From Plectosphaerella cucumerina (taxonomy: Eukaryota > Ascomycota > Sordariomycetes > Glomerellales > Plectosphaerellaceae): a stretch of 64,000 nucleotides of DNA. A model generated the notes under the pieces. The model saw only the letters and a program-made list of their open reading frames with translations, was not told where the DNA came from and searched no databases. The translations under genes and the position numbers were made by a program. Numbering within the stretch: position 1 is the stretch's first letter; the number at the start of each line of letters is the position of its first letter. The stretch lies in contig JAGPXD010000003.1 of assembly GCA_020746995.1 (NCBI GenBank), positions 6,014,001-6,078,000 of the forward strand, in the 5' to 3' direction. Shown piece after piece: positions 1 through 10,812 of this stretch.

Positions 1-2430
1 TTTCCCGAGATGGAGCAGGCCATCCGCCAGGAGGCCGAGGAGCGCCTGAACCTCCTCAAGAAGAAGCGGATGGAGGGAACCAACGCAGCCAGATCGCCCC
101 CGGCCATGACCAACGGCGCGAGAGAGCCGGCTCCCGGTGAGGTTTCGACCGGCGAGGTCGGTACCATCAGGGAGGGTGCTGTGCTCAACCATAAGAAGCG
201 AAAGTCACCTAGCCCTGGTGCTATCGAGGATCCCGCCGCTGGCAGCGCCTTGGGAAGCGGCTTTGTCAACGTTCGCAAGACCCTCAAGGAGCTGCCCCTA
301 TTCTCAGCATTGCCGCCCGATATCCTCCACTTCCTCGGCCTCAGCGCCCTGCCCAAGACCTTTTCGCCCTTCACCGACATCATCCGCCAGGGCACTCCCG
401 GCAATGATATCTTCTTCATCGTCAGGGGCGAGGCCGAGGTCATACACGAGGGTCCTGTCGCAGACGAGCCGTTCCGCAATGGCATATTTCGCGGCTCCTA
501 CGTCCGCCCGCGACTCAAGGCGGGCCAATACTTTGGAGAGGTTGCGAGCCTGGGACTCTCGGCGGGCAGGACAGCCACGGTGCGCTCCATCACCACCGTC
601 GAGTGTCTCATGATCGGCGGCGACGCCCTTGACGAGCTGTGGAGGAAATGTCCTCCCAACATCAAGTCTCAAGTCGAGGAGACGGCGCGCCTACGGTACC
701 AGAAACCCGACGACGATATCGAAATGGGCGACGTGACCGTCGAGCCCAGGAGCAAGTCAGATCCTCCTACGCCCACAACACCCAAGACACTGCCACACGT
801 TACTTTTACGACACCGTCCAAGCCGGCATCGCCCATCAAGGATGTCCGCGTCGAGAACATGGCACCCAAGGACCCTGACCCTTTCCTCAGCGTCGACATG
901 GAAAATATGAGAAATCGCCGCCGCAACTCGCTCGCGCCACCGACGCCCCAGTCTGATGCCTCGTCGCCGATCCCCGTTGCATCAAGATCTGGACCGCACG
1001 CTCCCCTCGAGGCGTCCCCCATCCGCTTCTCCATGCTTCAGTCGCCACCCGACGAGGAGGCGCCGTCAAAGCGTGCCAGGACCCTGCCGCACCGGCCGCT
1101 CTCGCTCCACGTGCCCGCCCTCCCCGACAAAGTGCTCGTCAACATGTTCCGCTTCTTCAACGTCGGCGAGCTGATGCGCCTGCGGCTGGTTAGCCCGCAC
1201 TGGCGCATGATTTTGGAAAACGACTCCGATGTTTGCCTCGAAGCCGACCTCAGCGACTTCAGCCGCCGCGTCAACGACCGGACTATCAAGTCGTCCATCG
1301 CCCCATTCCTCGGCACCAGGCCCCACACCATCGACATCAGCAGCTGCTTCCACATCACCGATGATGGTTTCAGGAGCCTGTGGGAGATGTGCGGCAAGAA
1401 TGTCAAGCGGTGGCGTATGCGGTCCGTTTGGGACGTCTCGGCGAACCAGATCCTCGACATGAGCGAGAACGCAAAAGGTCTCGAGGAGGTCGACTGGAGC
1501 AACTGCCGCAAGGTCGGCGACAACCTGCTGGCGCGCGTTGTTGGCTGGGTGGTCCCCGAGCCGCCGCCGCCCATGCCTCAGAACAAGCACGTCGTCATCT
1601 CAAGCTCGTCCGCCAGGGGCCGCCCGGCCAAGCAGCCGCCCAAGCCCGTGAACATGCCCAAGCCTGGCACCGTGATCGGCTGCCCAAAGCTGCAGATTCT
1701 CAACCTGTCGTACTGCAAGCACATCACCGATCGATCCATGGCGCACCTCGCAGCTCACGCATCGCCAAGGCTGCGATCCCTATCACTCACCCGTTGCACC
1801 TCCATCACCGACGCCGGCTTCCAGTCCTGGGCGCCCTTCCGCTTCTCCAACCTCACCCACCTGTGCCTTGCCGACTGCACGTACCTGTCGGACAACGCCA
1901 TCGTCGCTCTTGTCGGCGCCGCCAAGAACCTTACGCATCTCGACCTCTCCTTCTGCTGCGCGCTATCTGACACATCAACCGAGGTGGTGGCGCTGGGTCT
2001 GCCGCAGCTTCGCGAGTTGCGCCTTGCCTTCTGCGGCAGTGCCGTCTCGGACGCCAGCCTGCAGTCGGTCGCGCTGCACCTCAACGACCTGCAGGGGATC
2101 TCGGTGCGCGGCTGCGTGCGAGTCACGGGCGGCGGCGTCGAGAACCTGCTCGAGGGCTGCAGCCGCCTCAACTGGGTGGACGTCAGCCAGTGCCGCAATC
2201 TTGAGCCTTGGTTGCGAACCGGCGGCGTCTCGCGCTGGGGCTTCGATGACCGCGGTGAGTTTGCGTTGCCGTCGCCCACGTCGCCACCCGAGGGCATGCC
2301 TATGCAGGCTGGCAGCCATCGGGCGCCGTCGAATCATATGGGCCTGCCCGGTAGGGCGCTGAGCTTCCGGCGACGCGCGCGCAAGCCTGTGCGCTTCATT
2401 GTAGAAAAGGGCGCCGCGGGGCTTCGCTGA
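1..2430 (+). CDS. cNMP-binding / F-box / leucine-rich-repeat protein, 5' end probably outside window
   Basis: The frame is open from base 1 through the first visible ATG at position 10, so the true start probably lies upstream. From that ATG the product is 806 aa. Residues about 94-210 form a cyclic-nucleotide-binding fold (LFSALPPDIL, then a GNDIFFIVRGEAEV strand, then GQYFGEVASLG, the phosphate-binding cassette position). Residues about 368-412 are an F-box (LPDKVLVNMFRFF). From about 440 come eight or so Cys-containing LRRs (LNLSYCKHITDRS, LSLTRCTSITDAG), as in the AMN1/Grr1-type LRR families. F-box/LRR proteins usually recruit substrates to an SCF ubiquitin ligase. Coupling to a cNMP domain suggests ligand-sensitive recognition, which is inference. 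The linker between the cNMP domain and the F-box is Pro/Ser-rich and probably disordered. No intron is seen. Confidence 0.9.
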   Translation, partial: FPEMEQAIRQEAEERLNLLKKKRMEGTNAARSPPAMTNGAREPAPGEVSTGEVGTIREGAVLNHKKRKSPSPGAIEDPAAGSALGSGFVNVRKTLKELPLFSALPPDILHFLGLSALPKTFSPFTDIIRQGTPGNDIFFIVRGEAEVIHEGPVADEPFRNGIFRGSYVRPRLKAGQYFGEVASLGLSAGRTATVRSITTVECLMIGGDALDELWRKCPPNIKSQVEETARLRYQKPDDDIEMGDVTVEPRSKSDPPTPTTPKTLPHVTFTTPSKPASPIKDVRVENMAPKDPDPFLSVDMENMRNRRRNSLAPPTPQSDASSPIPVASRSGPHAPLEASPIRFSMLQSPPDEEAPSKRARTLPHRPLSLHVPALPDKVLVNMFRFFNVGELMRLRLVSPHWRMILENDSDVCLEADLSDFSRRVNDRTIKSSIAPFLGTRPHTIDISSCFHITDDGFRSLWEMCGKNVKRWRMRSVWDVSANQILDMSENAKGLEEVDWSNCRKVGDNLLARVVGWVVPEPPPPMPQNKHVVISSSSARGRPAKQPPKPVNMPKPGTVIGCPKLQILNLSYCKHITDRSMAHLAAHASPRLRSLSLTRCTSITDAGFQSWAPFRFSNLTHLCLADCTYLSDNAIVALVGAAKNLTHLDLSFCCALSDTSTEVVALGLPQLRELRLAFCGSAVSDASLQSVALHLNDLQGISVRGCVRVTGGGVENLLEGCSRLNWVDVSQCRNLEPWLRTGGVSRWGFDDRGEFALPSPTSPPEGMPMQAGSHRAPSNHMGLPGRALSFRRRARKPVRFIVEKGAAGLR

Positions 2431-3160
2431 CGCCGACGATATGTTACATATCTCTTGCATTTATGGAAATCTATCCGGCCATTTACGTTGGGTATCGGAC
2501 GGCTGGGCGGGGGCGTGATAGACTGGTTACCGGTTTGCAGTTGATACCCTGTCCCATCATGGACTGATGATGAATTTACTTGTTGTTGTACGTGGCGACG
2601 GCGGCGGGACACGGCGTTGCTTGAAGCGCAAAGCATACTAGACAGGAGAATGATACTTGAAAATGAAATGCCGCTGAAAGTGATGAGTTCAACTTGGCAT
2701 GGCCTCACCTTGGCATCGTCGTGCAACAGCCTGGAATATCCACATCCCCAGGTGTTTCTTCGAATGTCTGACAAACTTGCCAATCTCCGAATGACGTTTG
2801 AAGCATTGGAAGTTATTCTTCTAGCACTCTGCCTGTGCTCGTGGTGGAAGTCATCACGCCTCGGCTTTCGGCTGTAAACGCCATGTGCGATGACAGCTGC
2901 CATCAACTGCTCTCGGACTTAGCGGAGCAACATCCCCGCCAACCCCGTGACTGCATGTGCCGGGGGAGGCAAGAAGCTTCCACCGAATTCTGGCCATTCA
3001 CAGCCCGGCCTTAGCTAAGCCTCCACCTCGTCCACTTGGACGTCATTAGATCTTTGCCTTCTCCGGATTCTTAAGGAACGTTCAACCACCCCCATCGACT
3101 TTCCAGATCAACCCACAACCAAAGAGCACACGCAGCGACACATTCGGTTTCCTCTCGAGG
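2431..3160. other. intergenic, no gene recognised
   Basis: About 730 bases between the F-box/LRR gene and the Bax-inhibitor-like gene. The short frames here show no recognisable protein and no coding bias. It presumably holds the 3' UTR of the first gene and the promoter and 5' leader of the second. Confidence 0.6.
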
Positions 3161-4269
3161 ATGTCCCTCACATTCACACTCCGACAAGGGCCTGCGCGCC
3201 TCGCGCAGCGCCTGCCCGAACTCACAAAATCCGCCGCGTTCCGGACGACGGCGTCGCGCGCCTTCCACCAGGCGTCCAAGCCCTCGACGACGGGCAAGAT
3301 GTCGCCGGCTTTCTTCACAGCCCGCGTGACAACAACAGCGACCACGGGGCTTGCCTCCTCGGTCTCTCTTCGCGCTGCGTTCCGCAGGGGCTACCAGCAG
3401 CAGACAGCGGCGGTCGAAGGTGGCAACCTGCGCAAGCTGCTGGTCGGCGGCGCCATCTTCGGTGGCACGCTCGTGGCCATCAATGCCGTCTTCAACCGCG
3501 AGACGCGCGACGACGGCGGCATGCCCATCTTTGAGCGCGAATACCTCAACAGCACTTTCCTTCACACCGGCCTCGGTATTGGCATCATCGGCCTGACGGC
3601 TCGCCAGATGATTCAGACCGGCTTCGTCTACCGCCTCATGGTGACGAACCCCTGGGTCATTGGCATCGGCGGCCTGGCTCTCAGCTTCGGCACCATGATT
3701 GCCACCCGCTCCATCTCGCCCGACAAGTAAGCTCCTCTTGCTTCCCCCTACCAAACTCTCCATCCGCTAACCCCTGCGCCCGCAGCTACATTCCCAAGTA
3801 CGCCATGTGGACTGCCTTCAATGCCACACAGGCCGCCCTCGTCGCGCCCATGCTTGCGTTTGTGCCCGTTCCGCTCCTCGCCCGCGCCGGCCTGTACACC
3901 CTCGCCATGATGGGCGCGCTGTCGGTTGTTGGCGCCACGGCCAAGCAGGAGAAGTACCTCTACATCGGCGGCCCTCTGCTGGCCGGTGCGGCCATCGTGG
4001 CCGTATCGGGCCTTGCTCCCCTCGTCATTCCCGCCACCGCCATCCGCACTCTTGCCTTCACTGAGAGCATCTGGCTGTACGGCGGCCTCGCCGTCTTCGG
4101 CGGCTTCACCCTCTACGACGTTCAGAAGGTTCTCTACCACGCCCGCCTCGCCCAGCAGGGCATCATCAAGAAGGACCCCGTCAACGAGAGCATCTCGCTC
4201 GAGCTTGACTTCCTGAACATCTTCATTCGCATGGTTCAGATCCTCATGATGCAGAACCGCAAGAAATAG
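3161..4269 (+). CDS. mitochondrial inner-membrane Bax-inhibitor-1 family protein (GHITM/MICS1-like)
   Basis: Two exons, 3161-3726 and 3786-4269, joined across a 59-bp intron (GTAAGC donor, GCTAAC branch, GCAG acceptor), give 349 aa. The N-terminal ~90 residues are rich in Arg, Ala, Ser and Thr with almost no acidic residues, as in a mitochondrial presequence. The remainder contains about seven hydrophobic segments. The C-terminal half (exon 2) matches the UPF0005/Bax-inhibitor-1 pattern, including LYDVQKVLYHARLA and the terminal ELDFLNIFIRMVQIL. Relatives such as human GHITM/MICS1 shape cristae and affect cytochrome c release and calcium/proton exchange. Function here is by family only. The gene converges on the MsrA gene, with 180 bp between the stop codons. 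Confidence 0.88.
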
Positions 4270-4451
4270 ACGGCTCTCCTCGATAGGGAAGCCCGGTTTA
4301 CCACTCGACTCACCCCTCTAGGCCCGGAAGGGCGTTGTTTCGCTTTGTAGCACATGTAAAATAATGAATACAGTCAAATCAGTCATTTTTAGTGCCTATT
4401 TTCCTGCTTCGCCTTCTACAGACGTGATCTAGTTGCCGCCTCCCCGTCCAG

Positions 4452-5066
4452 TCACTCAAGCGGCTTGAAGGTGCGCACAAAGTGGCTTGGGCACTCGTAT
4501 CCCGAGGGGTTCTTGTGCAGATACTCCTGGTGGTAATCCTCGGCATCCCACCACTTGCCAGCGGGCACAATCTCGGTGGCGATCTTGCCTTCGTACCACT
4601 GCTCGTTGGCCTTGCGCGTAATGTCGCGCGCGACAGCCTCCTGCTCGGCGTCGTGGAAGTAGATACCGGACCGGTACTGCGTGCCGACATCAGGGCCCTG
4701 GCGGTTGGCGGTGGTGGGGTCGTGCATGCGGTAGAAGAGGTCCAGGAGCTGGGTGTATGACACCTTGGCGGGGTCGTAGATGACCTGGAGAGCCTCGGCA
4801 TGGCCGGTGCGGCCGGTGCAGACCTCGCGGTACGAAGGATGCTCGGCGTCGCCGCCGATGTAGCCGACACGAGCGTCGATGAGGCCCTTGCCGCCTCCGA
4901 ACTGCTTGCGATAAACGTGCTCGACGCCCCAGAAGCAACCTGCAGCGATGGTGGCCGTCTTGGCGCCAGGGAAGTCAGACGTCGCGGGCGCCGCAAGGTT
5001 GAGTGTGGTCGTCGTCGTGAAGGGGCGAGCGAGCCGGGTAAGGAAGGAAGGCATCGTGAAGGCCAT
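4452..5066 (-). CDS. msrA: peptide methionine sulfoxide reductase A
   Basis: A single exon of 204 aa. MsrA reduces S-methionine sulfoxide in free Met and proteins using thioredoxin. The catalytic motif GCFWG lies at residues 43-47, with nucleophile Cys44. It is followed by VGYIGGD, HAEALQVIYDPAKVSY, LLDLFYRMHDPTT and a QYRSGIYFHDAEQ core, all diagnostic of the family. The length is typical plus an N-terminal extension of about 35 residues (MAFTMPSFLTRLARPF...) that is basic/hydroxylated and could be a weak mitochondrial signal. A start nearer the core would give a cytosolic form. It is convergent with the upstream mitochondrial protein gene. Confidence 0.95.
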   Translation of the reverse strand: MAFTMPSFLTRLARPFTTTTTLNLAAPATSDFPGAKTATIAAGCFWGVEHVYRKQFGGGKGLIDARVGYIGGDAEHPSYREVCTGRTGHAEALQVIYDPAKVSYTQLLDLFYRMHDPTTANRQGPDVGTQYRSGIYFHDAEQEAVARDITRKANEQWYEGKIATEIVPAGKWWDAEDYHQEYLHKNPSGYECPSHFVRTFKPLE

Positions 5067-7035
5067 GGCGATAGAAGTTTGAGGTGTATCCGCGTTGAAA
5101 TGTTGCTGCTGTCAAGACTTTGTGTCGTGGAATCGTGGGAGTGAGATGTTGATATGAGTTCTGAAATTGCGAGTCGATTACTCAGGATTCGTCATTTGCC
5201 TTCTGAGAGGTTCCCTTTTCGGATGCGACCCAGAGAACCGTGTCGTCATACAAGCGAGGGGTCTCGAGGTGCTAAAATGGTTTAGCGCGGGAGTTTGAGG
5301 GGCGAGCCTCCTCCTTGCGTCCGAGGTTTGCTCAGCTCAAGACAGCTAGGTGGGCAGGTCTTCGTGCTCTAGCCTGCCGATAACGAACTGAGGCGGTCTC
5401 AAGCGCGGTCTCATTTCTAGAGCATTCTCTCCTGCTGTCGAAGGTAGCCAGCTTGCCGGCAATTTGGACGACCTCGTCGTGGTGAAAGGTCCTCTACCGG
5501 GTGAATCATGTGGCCTCCATCGTAGCTCGCATTGAGCATTCTGTAAGCAATAATACCACATGAAAGGTCGCCCGGTCTTCATCGCTGGCGGTGTTTCTGC
5601 CCCGAAACACGGAGATGTGCGGCTTGAAAGCCTGGCAACGGTATGGCGAGGCCCATGCGTTAATGAAAGCAATCATTGGATGGAGAGAGAACATCGTCTT
5701 CAACACGCCCGGTCAATATCGGTCCAAGATCGCGGGGTAAGGATGTATGCGCTCGTGGCCAGAGTCAAGAACTGTAAATTAGGGATACACGTTGTCGAAG
5801 TTCAAACAGACACAGCTCGTATGAAGTCGCTATTTGTAATGATTACACGAAGGTATCGAGCTTGATCATCAGGTAAGAAGGGTCGGAGCCCGAGTGATGT
5901 AGGCGTGTCTTGCTCTCGAAGTTGGTCCACATTGCAGAAGATCAGTTGCCTTTGTGGTCGGAACCGAACAACCAGGGCCACCTGAGACTCTGAGCATTGA
6001 GTGTTTCCATTCTAAAAGGGCAGTATTGAGTTTCTAGAGCTCAACCCGTGTTTTCATCAGGGTCGGGTTGCGAGTGGTCGCTTTTCAAAACTTCTATGTC
6101 ATGTCAAGCATGAGTCGGATGAAGTGAAGATACGAAGTGTCTCTTGAACATAATGACCGGCACGATGAAATTGGGCATCACCAGCAGTGAAGGTTATGTT
6201 CAATACGGCAAGTTGCCCAAGCTCCCAAGTTATGCCATTGCCAGGCATGAATATATCGTGACCATCGCTTGCCGTAATGACTTCCAACCCTTCAAGCCAT
6301 TACATTACAGTGAGCGGGTACCTGGGTTGAGAAGAATCAAACTCGGTGAACGAGCTTCGTGTGATCATACAAGAGACCTGATGTGGAAATGGCGGCACAC
6401 GCTGTAAGACCACACGGCCTGTCAAGAACAGTAACTTCAACTAGGTATCAATTGTTGCTGTTGAAGCCTTGCCATGTCCAGTCCGTGATGAAAAATCCAG
6501 CCATTCAAGGCCTCGAAATGACATGCACCCGGCTGCAGGACCGAATCCCCGCATTACGAAAGGGCGCTCGGCTATAGGTCCCTGCCGAGCTTCGGCGCCC
6601 AGAGCCCTGAAGGGACACTGGAGGCGCCGGTCCGCGCCACTGGACGAGGAAATGCCGGAGCCACCCACCAGCCTGGCACCCGCGGAGCCGGCGCCCGGTG
6701 TAAGATTAGGCGAGGCACGCCAAGGTGCTGCGCGCAGCTGGCGGGCGTGGTACGTAACCTCACGGGCCAGGGCGCCGTGTTCCAAAACGCCCGGCACATC
6801 CTGCCTTCCAGGGTCGCTCAGACACATTCCATCGCCTAGCCTTCCCCATGGCCGCGTCCTGTTACTTGGCCCGATCGCAGCGACCGGTGCGACCGAACCT
6901 TGATGGGGGGTGTGGTTTTCCATTTTCCCCGGGCCCGTCATGGCTGAGAACTCGGACACAAGCCCAGGTCAACCATACATCATCGCGACAGCCATGACCT
7001 AGCAGGTCGACACGTTCAACCGCAACACACCGACG
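5067..7035. other. long intergenic region, no gene supported
   Basis: About 2 kb. Short frames occur on both strands but none shows conserved motifs, and overlapping frames at 6441-6959 have a codon pattern explained by GC content alone. The last part (about 6560-7035) is GC-rich and is likely the promoter and leader of the ZIP transporter. Confidence 0.55.
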
Positions 7036-8578
7036 ATGGATTCACGGACGAGACGCGGTACGTGTGGTCATTCGCCCATCCCTTGGCATCCAAGTGGCCG
7101 ACCCGGCCGATCCGACTCGTCTTCCTTGCTGACACGTGTGGCAGACGATGCCTCATCATGGGCGAACATACCGACAGAACTCCTTCTCTCCGAATTGACG
7201 AGACGGCGCGAGGCCGGCGACGACAACGCAAAGCCGCAGTGCGGCTCCGGAAAAAGGGGCAGCTATGACACGACCCTTCACGTCGGTGCCCTCGTGCTGA
7301 TACTGTGCCTGAGCACGATATGTACGACTCCCCAGAATGCAGAATACTTGCAGCGTCCGTCATGTTCCAAGACCATCGCTGACCTTGATTTCTCTAGCTT
7401 GTGGTATTCCGCTGCTCCCTCGCCGCAGCTCGTCCGGCCGATTACAGAAACGCATCGTCTTCTACTGCCAACACTTCGGTACTGGCGTGTTGCTGGCCAC
7501 CGCCTTTGTCCACCTGCTCCCGACGGCCTTCCTCTCGCTGACCGACCCGTGCCTGCCATATCTCTTCAATGAGGGCTTCCCGCCCATGGCCGGCCTCGTC
7601 GCCATGTTGGCTGCCCTGACGGTTGTCGGCCTCGAGCAGTATCTTGCCACGCGCGGCGCAGGCCACTCACACAAGCATCACTACCATTTCTGGGACAACG
7701 ACAGCGAGGACTTTGCCGGCGCGGCACACAAGAACGCGCGATTGCCACCGACGGCGGCCGCAGGCGAAGGGGCGGTCATGAACGGAGGCCTTGCCGCGCG
7801 GCGTCTGGGCGGCCACAGGCCCTCGGATATCGCGTTGGAGAACGCCGAGGCGACAGATGGACTCATGGCAGGCGCGTCACCGTTGCACAGCGGCAGGGCT
7901 TCCCCGGCGCCGCCTAGTTTCAAGGTCGATGGGCCGGAGGATGGCGACTCAGACTCGGACCTCGATATGCTGGAACTCGACACGTACCCGATCAACGGAC
8001 ATGGCAATGGGCACAGCGCCGGCGGACCGTCACGCCGCAAGCCGCCGCAGACGCCAACAACACCGGCCCCCGTATCTCCTGAGGAGCAGGCGCGCCTGTT
8101 GCGGCAGTGTGTCATGCTTGAAGGTGGCATTCTCTTCCACAGCATCTTCATCGGCATGGCCATCTCTGTCGCCACGGGGTCGACTTTCATTGTCTTCCTG
8201 ATTGCCATCAGTTTCCACCAAACCTTTGAGGGTCTCGCCCTCGGCAGCCGAATCGCCGCCATTCAGCTACCCTCGCACTCTGCCCGGCCATGGCTGATGG
8301 TCCTGGCCTTTGGCGCGACTACCCCTATAGGCCAGGCCATCGGTCTCATCGTCCACAACATGTACGACCCTCTGAGCCAGACCGGCTTGCTCATGGTCGG
8401 TTTCATGAACTCGATCTCCTCGGGTTTGCTGCTCTTCGCTGGCCTTGTCCAACTTCTGTCCGAAGACTTCTTGACCGACAAGAGCTACAGCACTTTGACA
8501 GGGGCCAAGCGCTGGCGTGCCTACGCATCTGTCGTGAGTGGCGCAATCCTGATGGCTGTTGTCGGGGGCTTTGCATAG
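7036..8578 (+). CDS. ZIP family zinc/iron transporter (plasma-membrane type)
   Basis: Three exons, 7036-7057, 7145-7321 and 7398-8578, give 459 aa. Intron 1 is 87 bp (a multiple of three, so it reads through unspliced), but its GTACGT donor, GCTGAC branch and GCAG acceptor support removal. Intron 2 joins LCLSTI to SCGIPLL, restoring the first TM helix. The start keeps the family's short cytosolic N-terminus ending in GSGKRGSYDTTLHV. After TM1-3 (FGTGVLLATAFVHLLPTAF) comes a large loop with a His cluster (HSHKHHYHF, metal-binding). Then come TM4 with HSIFIGMAIS and TM5 with FHQTFEGLALG, the paired His/Glu motifs that form the binuclear metal site in ZIP proteins. The gene probably imports Zn2+ or Fe2+ into the cytosol. 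Confidence 0.92.
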
Positions 8579-9133
8579 GAGGAGCTGGAGGAAGAAGCAT
8601 GTTGAGTTTTCTTTTGTACCTTTTGCATGGTCGCATCTAGATGGGTGCTGCCCTATAATTTGGCGACAAGGGGCGCTGAATCTGTGCCTTGGCTCGATCA
8701 GCCTGCCAGATGCAACAATGATGATGGCATTAAGTCCTTGCACGAACCCAGACTGCGTGAAACATCGTATGCGCCTGTCACGCCTATTCACATTCACTGG
8801 AGTGACCACCCTGAAGCTCGGACGCCCGTGGTGTGGCTCCAGTATTCGGTGACCTCGGTGAGGCGCCAACCTATTTTTGCGCGGGGCATTTTTTTGGAGT
8901 CATCAAGCGCCGACGGAACGCCATCTTCCCACGCCCTCCCTCGTCACCGACCCGAATACCTCGACGCCCGGCTCTCATGCGCCCGCAGATGTAGCAGCGG
9001 CTGCCCCAATTCCATCGACTGCGCCCTCGGGCACCTGGTTTTCTGTCTTCCGACACCCCAATTCCTCCCCGTGTCACTCTTGTCAACCTCCCGACGCAAA
9101 AACACACCAATATACAAACGCCGCCCGACCGCA
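8579..9133. other. intergenic, no gene recognised
   Basis: About 555 bases holding the ZIP 3' UTR and the promoter/leader of the RPC34 gene. The open frame that runs into RPC34 from upstream has no coding character before the ATG at 9134. Confidence 0.6.
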
Positions 9134-10366
9134 ATGCCAGAACCATCTCCCTCGACGGCCACGACGGCCTCCTCGACCGATCCGGCCAAGCTCGATGTCC
9201 TTAAGCAGGCCATTTACGAGGCGATGCGCGAGAATGGCGAGGAGGATCGCCTCTACTCGCAATACGACCTGCTGGACCTCGACATCATTCCCGACCGCGA
9301 CGCCCAGCTGCTGCTGAAAACGGTCCAGAGCCTTACGAACGACAAACTACTTGTCGTTGTCTCTGTGTCAGGCGGACTCGCTTGGCGATACCGGTCCCGG
9401 GAGGAGGCGAAGAAGTGCGTCCCCAGTTGCTGCCCCTCCAAATCCAACGCGAACTAACACTCCCCTGCCAGGTACACACAATGCACAACCGACGAGCAGC
9501 GCCTTGTGTACGGCCTCATCGACGAGGCCGGCGGCGACGGTATCTGGACCAAGACCATCATGGGCCGGCTCGGCATGAACGACGCCGTCATGAAGACGGC
9601 CCTCAAGCAGCTTCAGACCAAAGGCCTCATCGCGCCATTCAAGAACGTCGAGCACCCCAACAAGAAGATGTACATCAAGGCGTCCATGCGGCCTTCAGAA
9701 CGGGCCACCGGTGGTCCCTGGTTCACCGACCAGATGCTCGATGAAGCCTTCATTGAGGATCTGCAGCGTGTCGTCTTCGACTTTGTCAAACGAGAGAGCA
9801 CACACACCCCGAAGTCAGAAGGACGCACCGCGGTACCGAAAAAAGGTGTCATCAATGGCAATAGCAGCGGTAGCAGCAGCAGGAAGCGCGCCGCAGGCGA
9901 GATCAGCACCGACGACGCCGCCGCCACAAATGGCACTGTGGCGAGCTCTGTCAGGGTCGCGGCTGTGCTGCCCTACCCTGCAGGCTACACCGCTTACCCG
10001 ACGGTGCGTGACATTGCGCGCTTCATCTCGCAGTCCGGCATCACGACCGAGACGATCCTGGGCGAGGAGGACGTCCAGAAGCTCGTTGATGTCCTCATCT
10101 ACGACGGTCTGGTCGAGCCGGTCCGTGTCGGTGGGCGCAACGGCTTCCGCGTCAGCCGCACTGCCCAGCAGAGTTCCGACACTTGGGCTGGCCGCGGCGG
10201 CCAGGACGACGACACGGGCATCGAGCGCGGCGCCCCAACACCCTACACAAACGGCTACACCGAGGCACCTTGCGGCAGATGCCCAGTCTTCGACCTCTGT
10301 GAAGAGGGCGGGCCGGTGAGCGCGAGCAACTGCCAGTACTTCCAGCAATGGCTAGGGTTGGAGTAG
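9134..10366 (+). CDS. RPC34: DNA-directed RNA polymerase III subunit RPC6 (RPC34/C34)
   Basis: Exons 9134-9414 and 9472-10366 give 391 aa. The 57-bp intron has a GTGCGT donor, a CTAAC branch and a CCAG acceptor, and contains a stop, so it must be spliced. The protein has tandem winged helices: residues about 15-95 (DRLYSQYDLLDLDIIP) and about 105-180 (EQRLVYGLIDEAGGDGIWTK, then KTALKQLQTKGLIAPFKNV), the latter being the RPC34 signature. A third winged-helix region follows, including PTVRDIARFISQSGITT. The C-terminus has a Cys cluster, CGRCPVFDLC plus a later SNCQYF, matching the iron-sulfur-binding end known in C34 homologues. It helps Pol III open promoters and contact TFIIIB. The Ser/Gly-rich insert at about 235-270 is lineage-specific. 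Confidence 0.95.
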
Positions 10367-10812
10367 TGGCAGGGGAGAGAGAAACGGGCTGCTTACTGGC
10401 TGTGTTGCTGCCACTTTCGCAACTTCATATGCATGGATCGGCGTTCTTGGGAATGGACATGGAACACTGGGCTTATACCCCGAATGATGATTTTAGATAC
10501 TGCGGGAAACATGAAGGGAGGCAGGCGCGCGCGACGGTCTCGCCGCGATGAGGACTTGTTGTGGAGGGATAATACCGAGAGCAAGCAGTCATCACAAGAC
10601 GATTGATCAATGGGCAGCAAATCTAATGTGCAAACGGAGCGTTTCATGACCTATCGACGCGGAATCGTGACCATTACTAGGGCAGGACGTTCCCTTCCTT
10701 TTCATGGATCGCCCTTCCTCTCGTCAGGAGAACTTTTCCGGCCGCTTGGGGTGCGGCAAATGCAAAGAGTACAACCCCTTTCCATTCCAATCAAAGGACC
10801 TGGGAGGAGCAT
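10367..10812. other. convergent intergenic, no gene recognised
   Basis: About 446 bases between the stops of RPC34 and cyclophilin, presumably both 3' UTRs. No stable hairpin or small coding frame stands out. Confidence 0.6.

Noticed and set aside
1038..1590. Two long minus-strand frames
   Set aside because: Both lie within the F-box/LRR gene and have no motifs. They are GC-driven shadows.
6441..6959. Possible gene in the long 5-7 kb gap
   Set aside because: Frames on both strands overlap with no conserved segment and no plausible splice structure.
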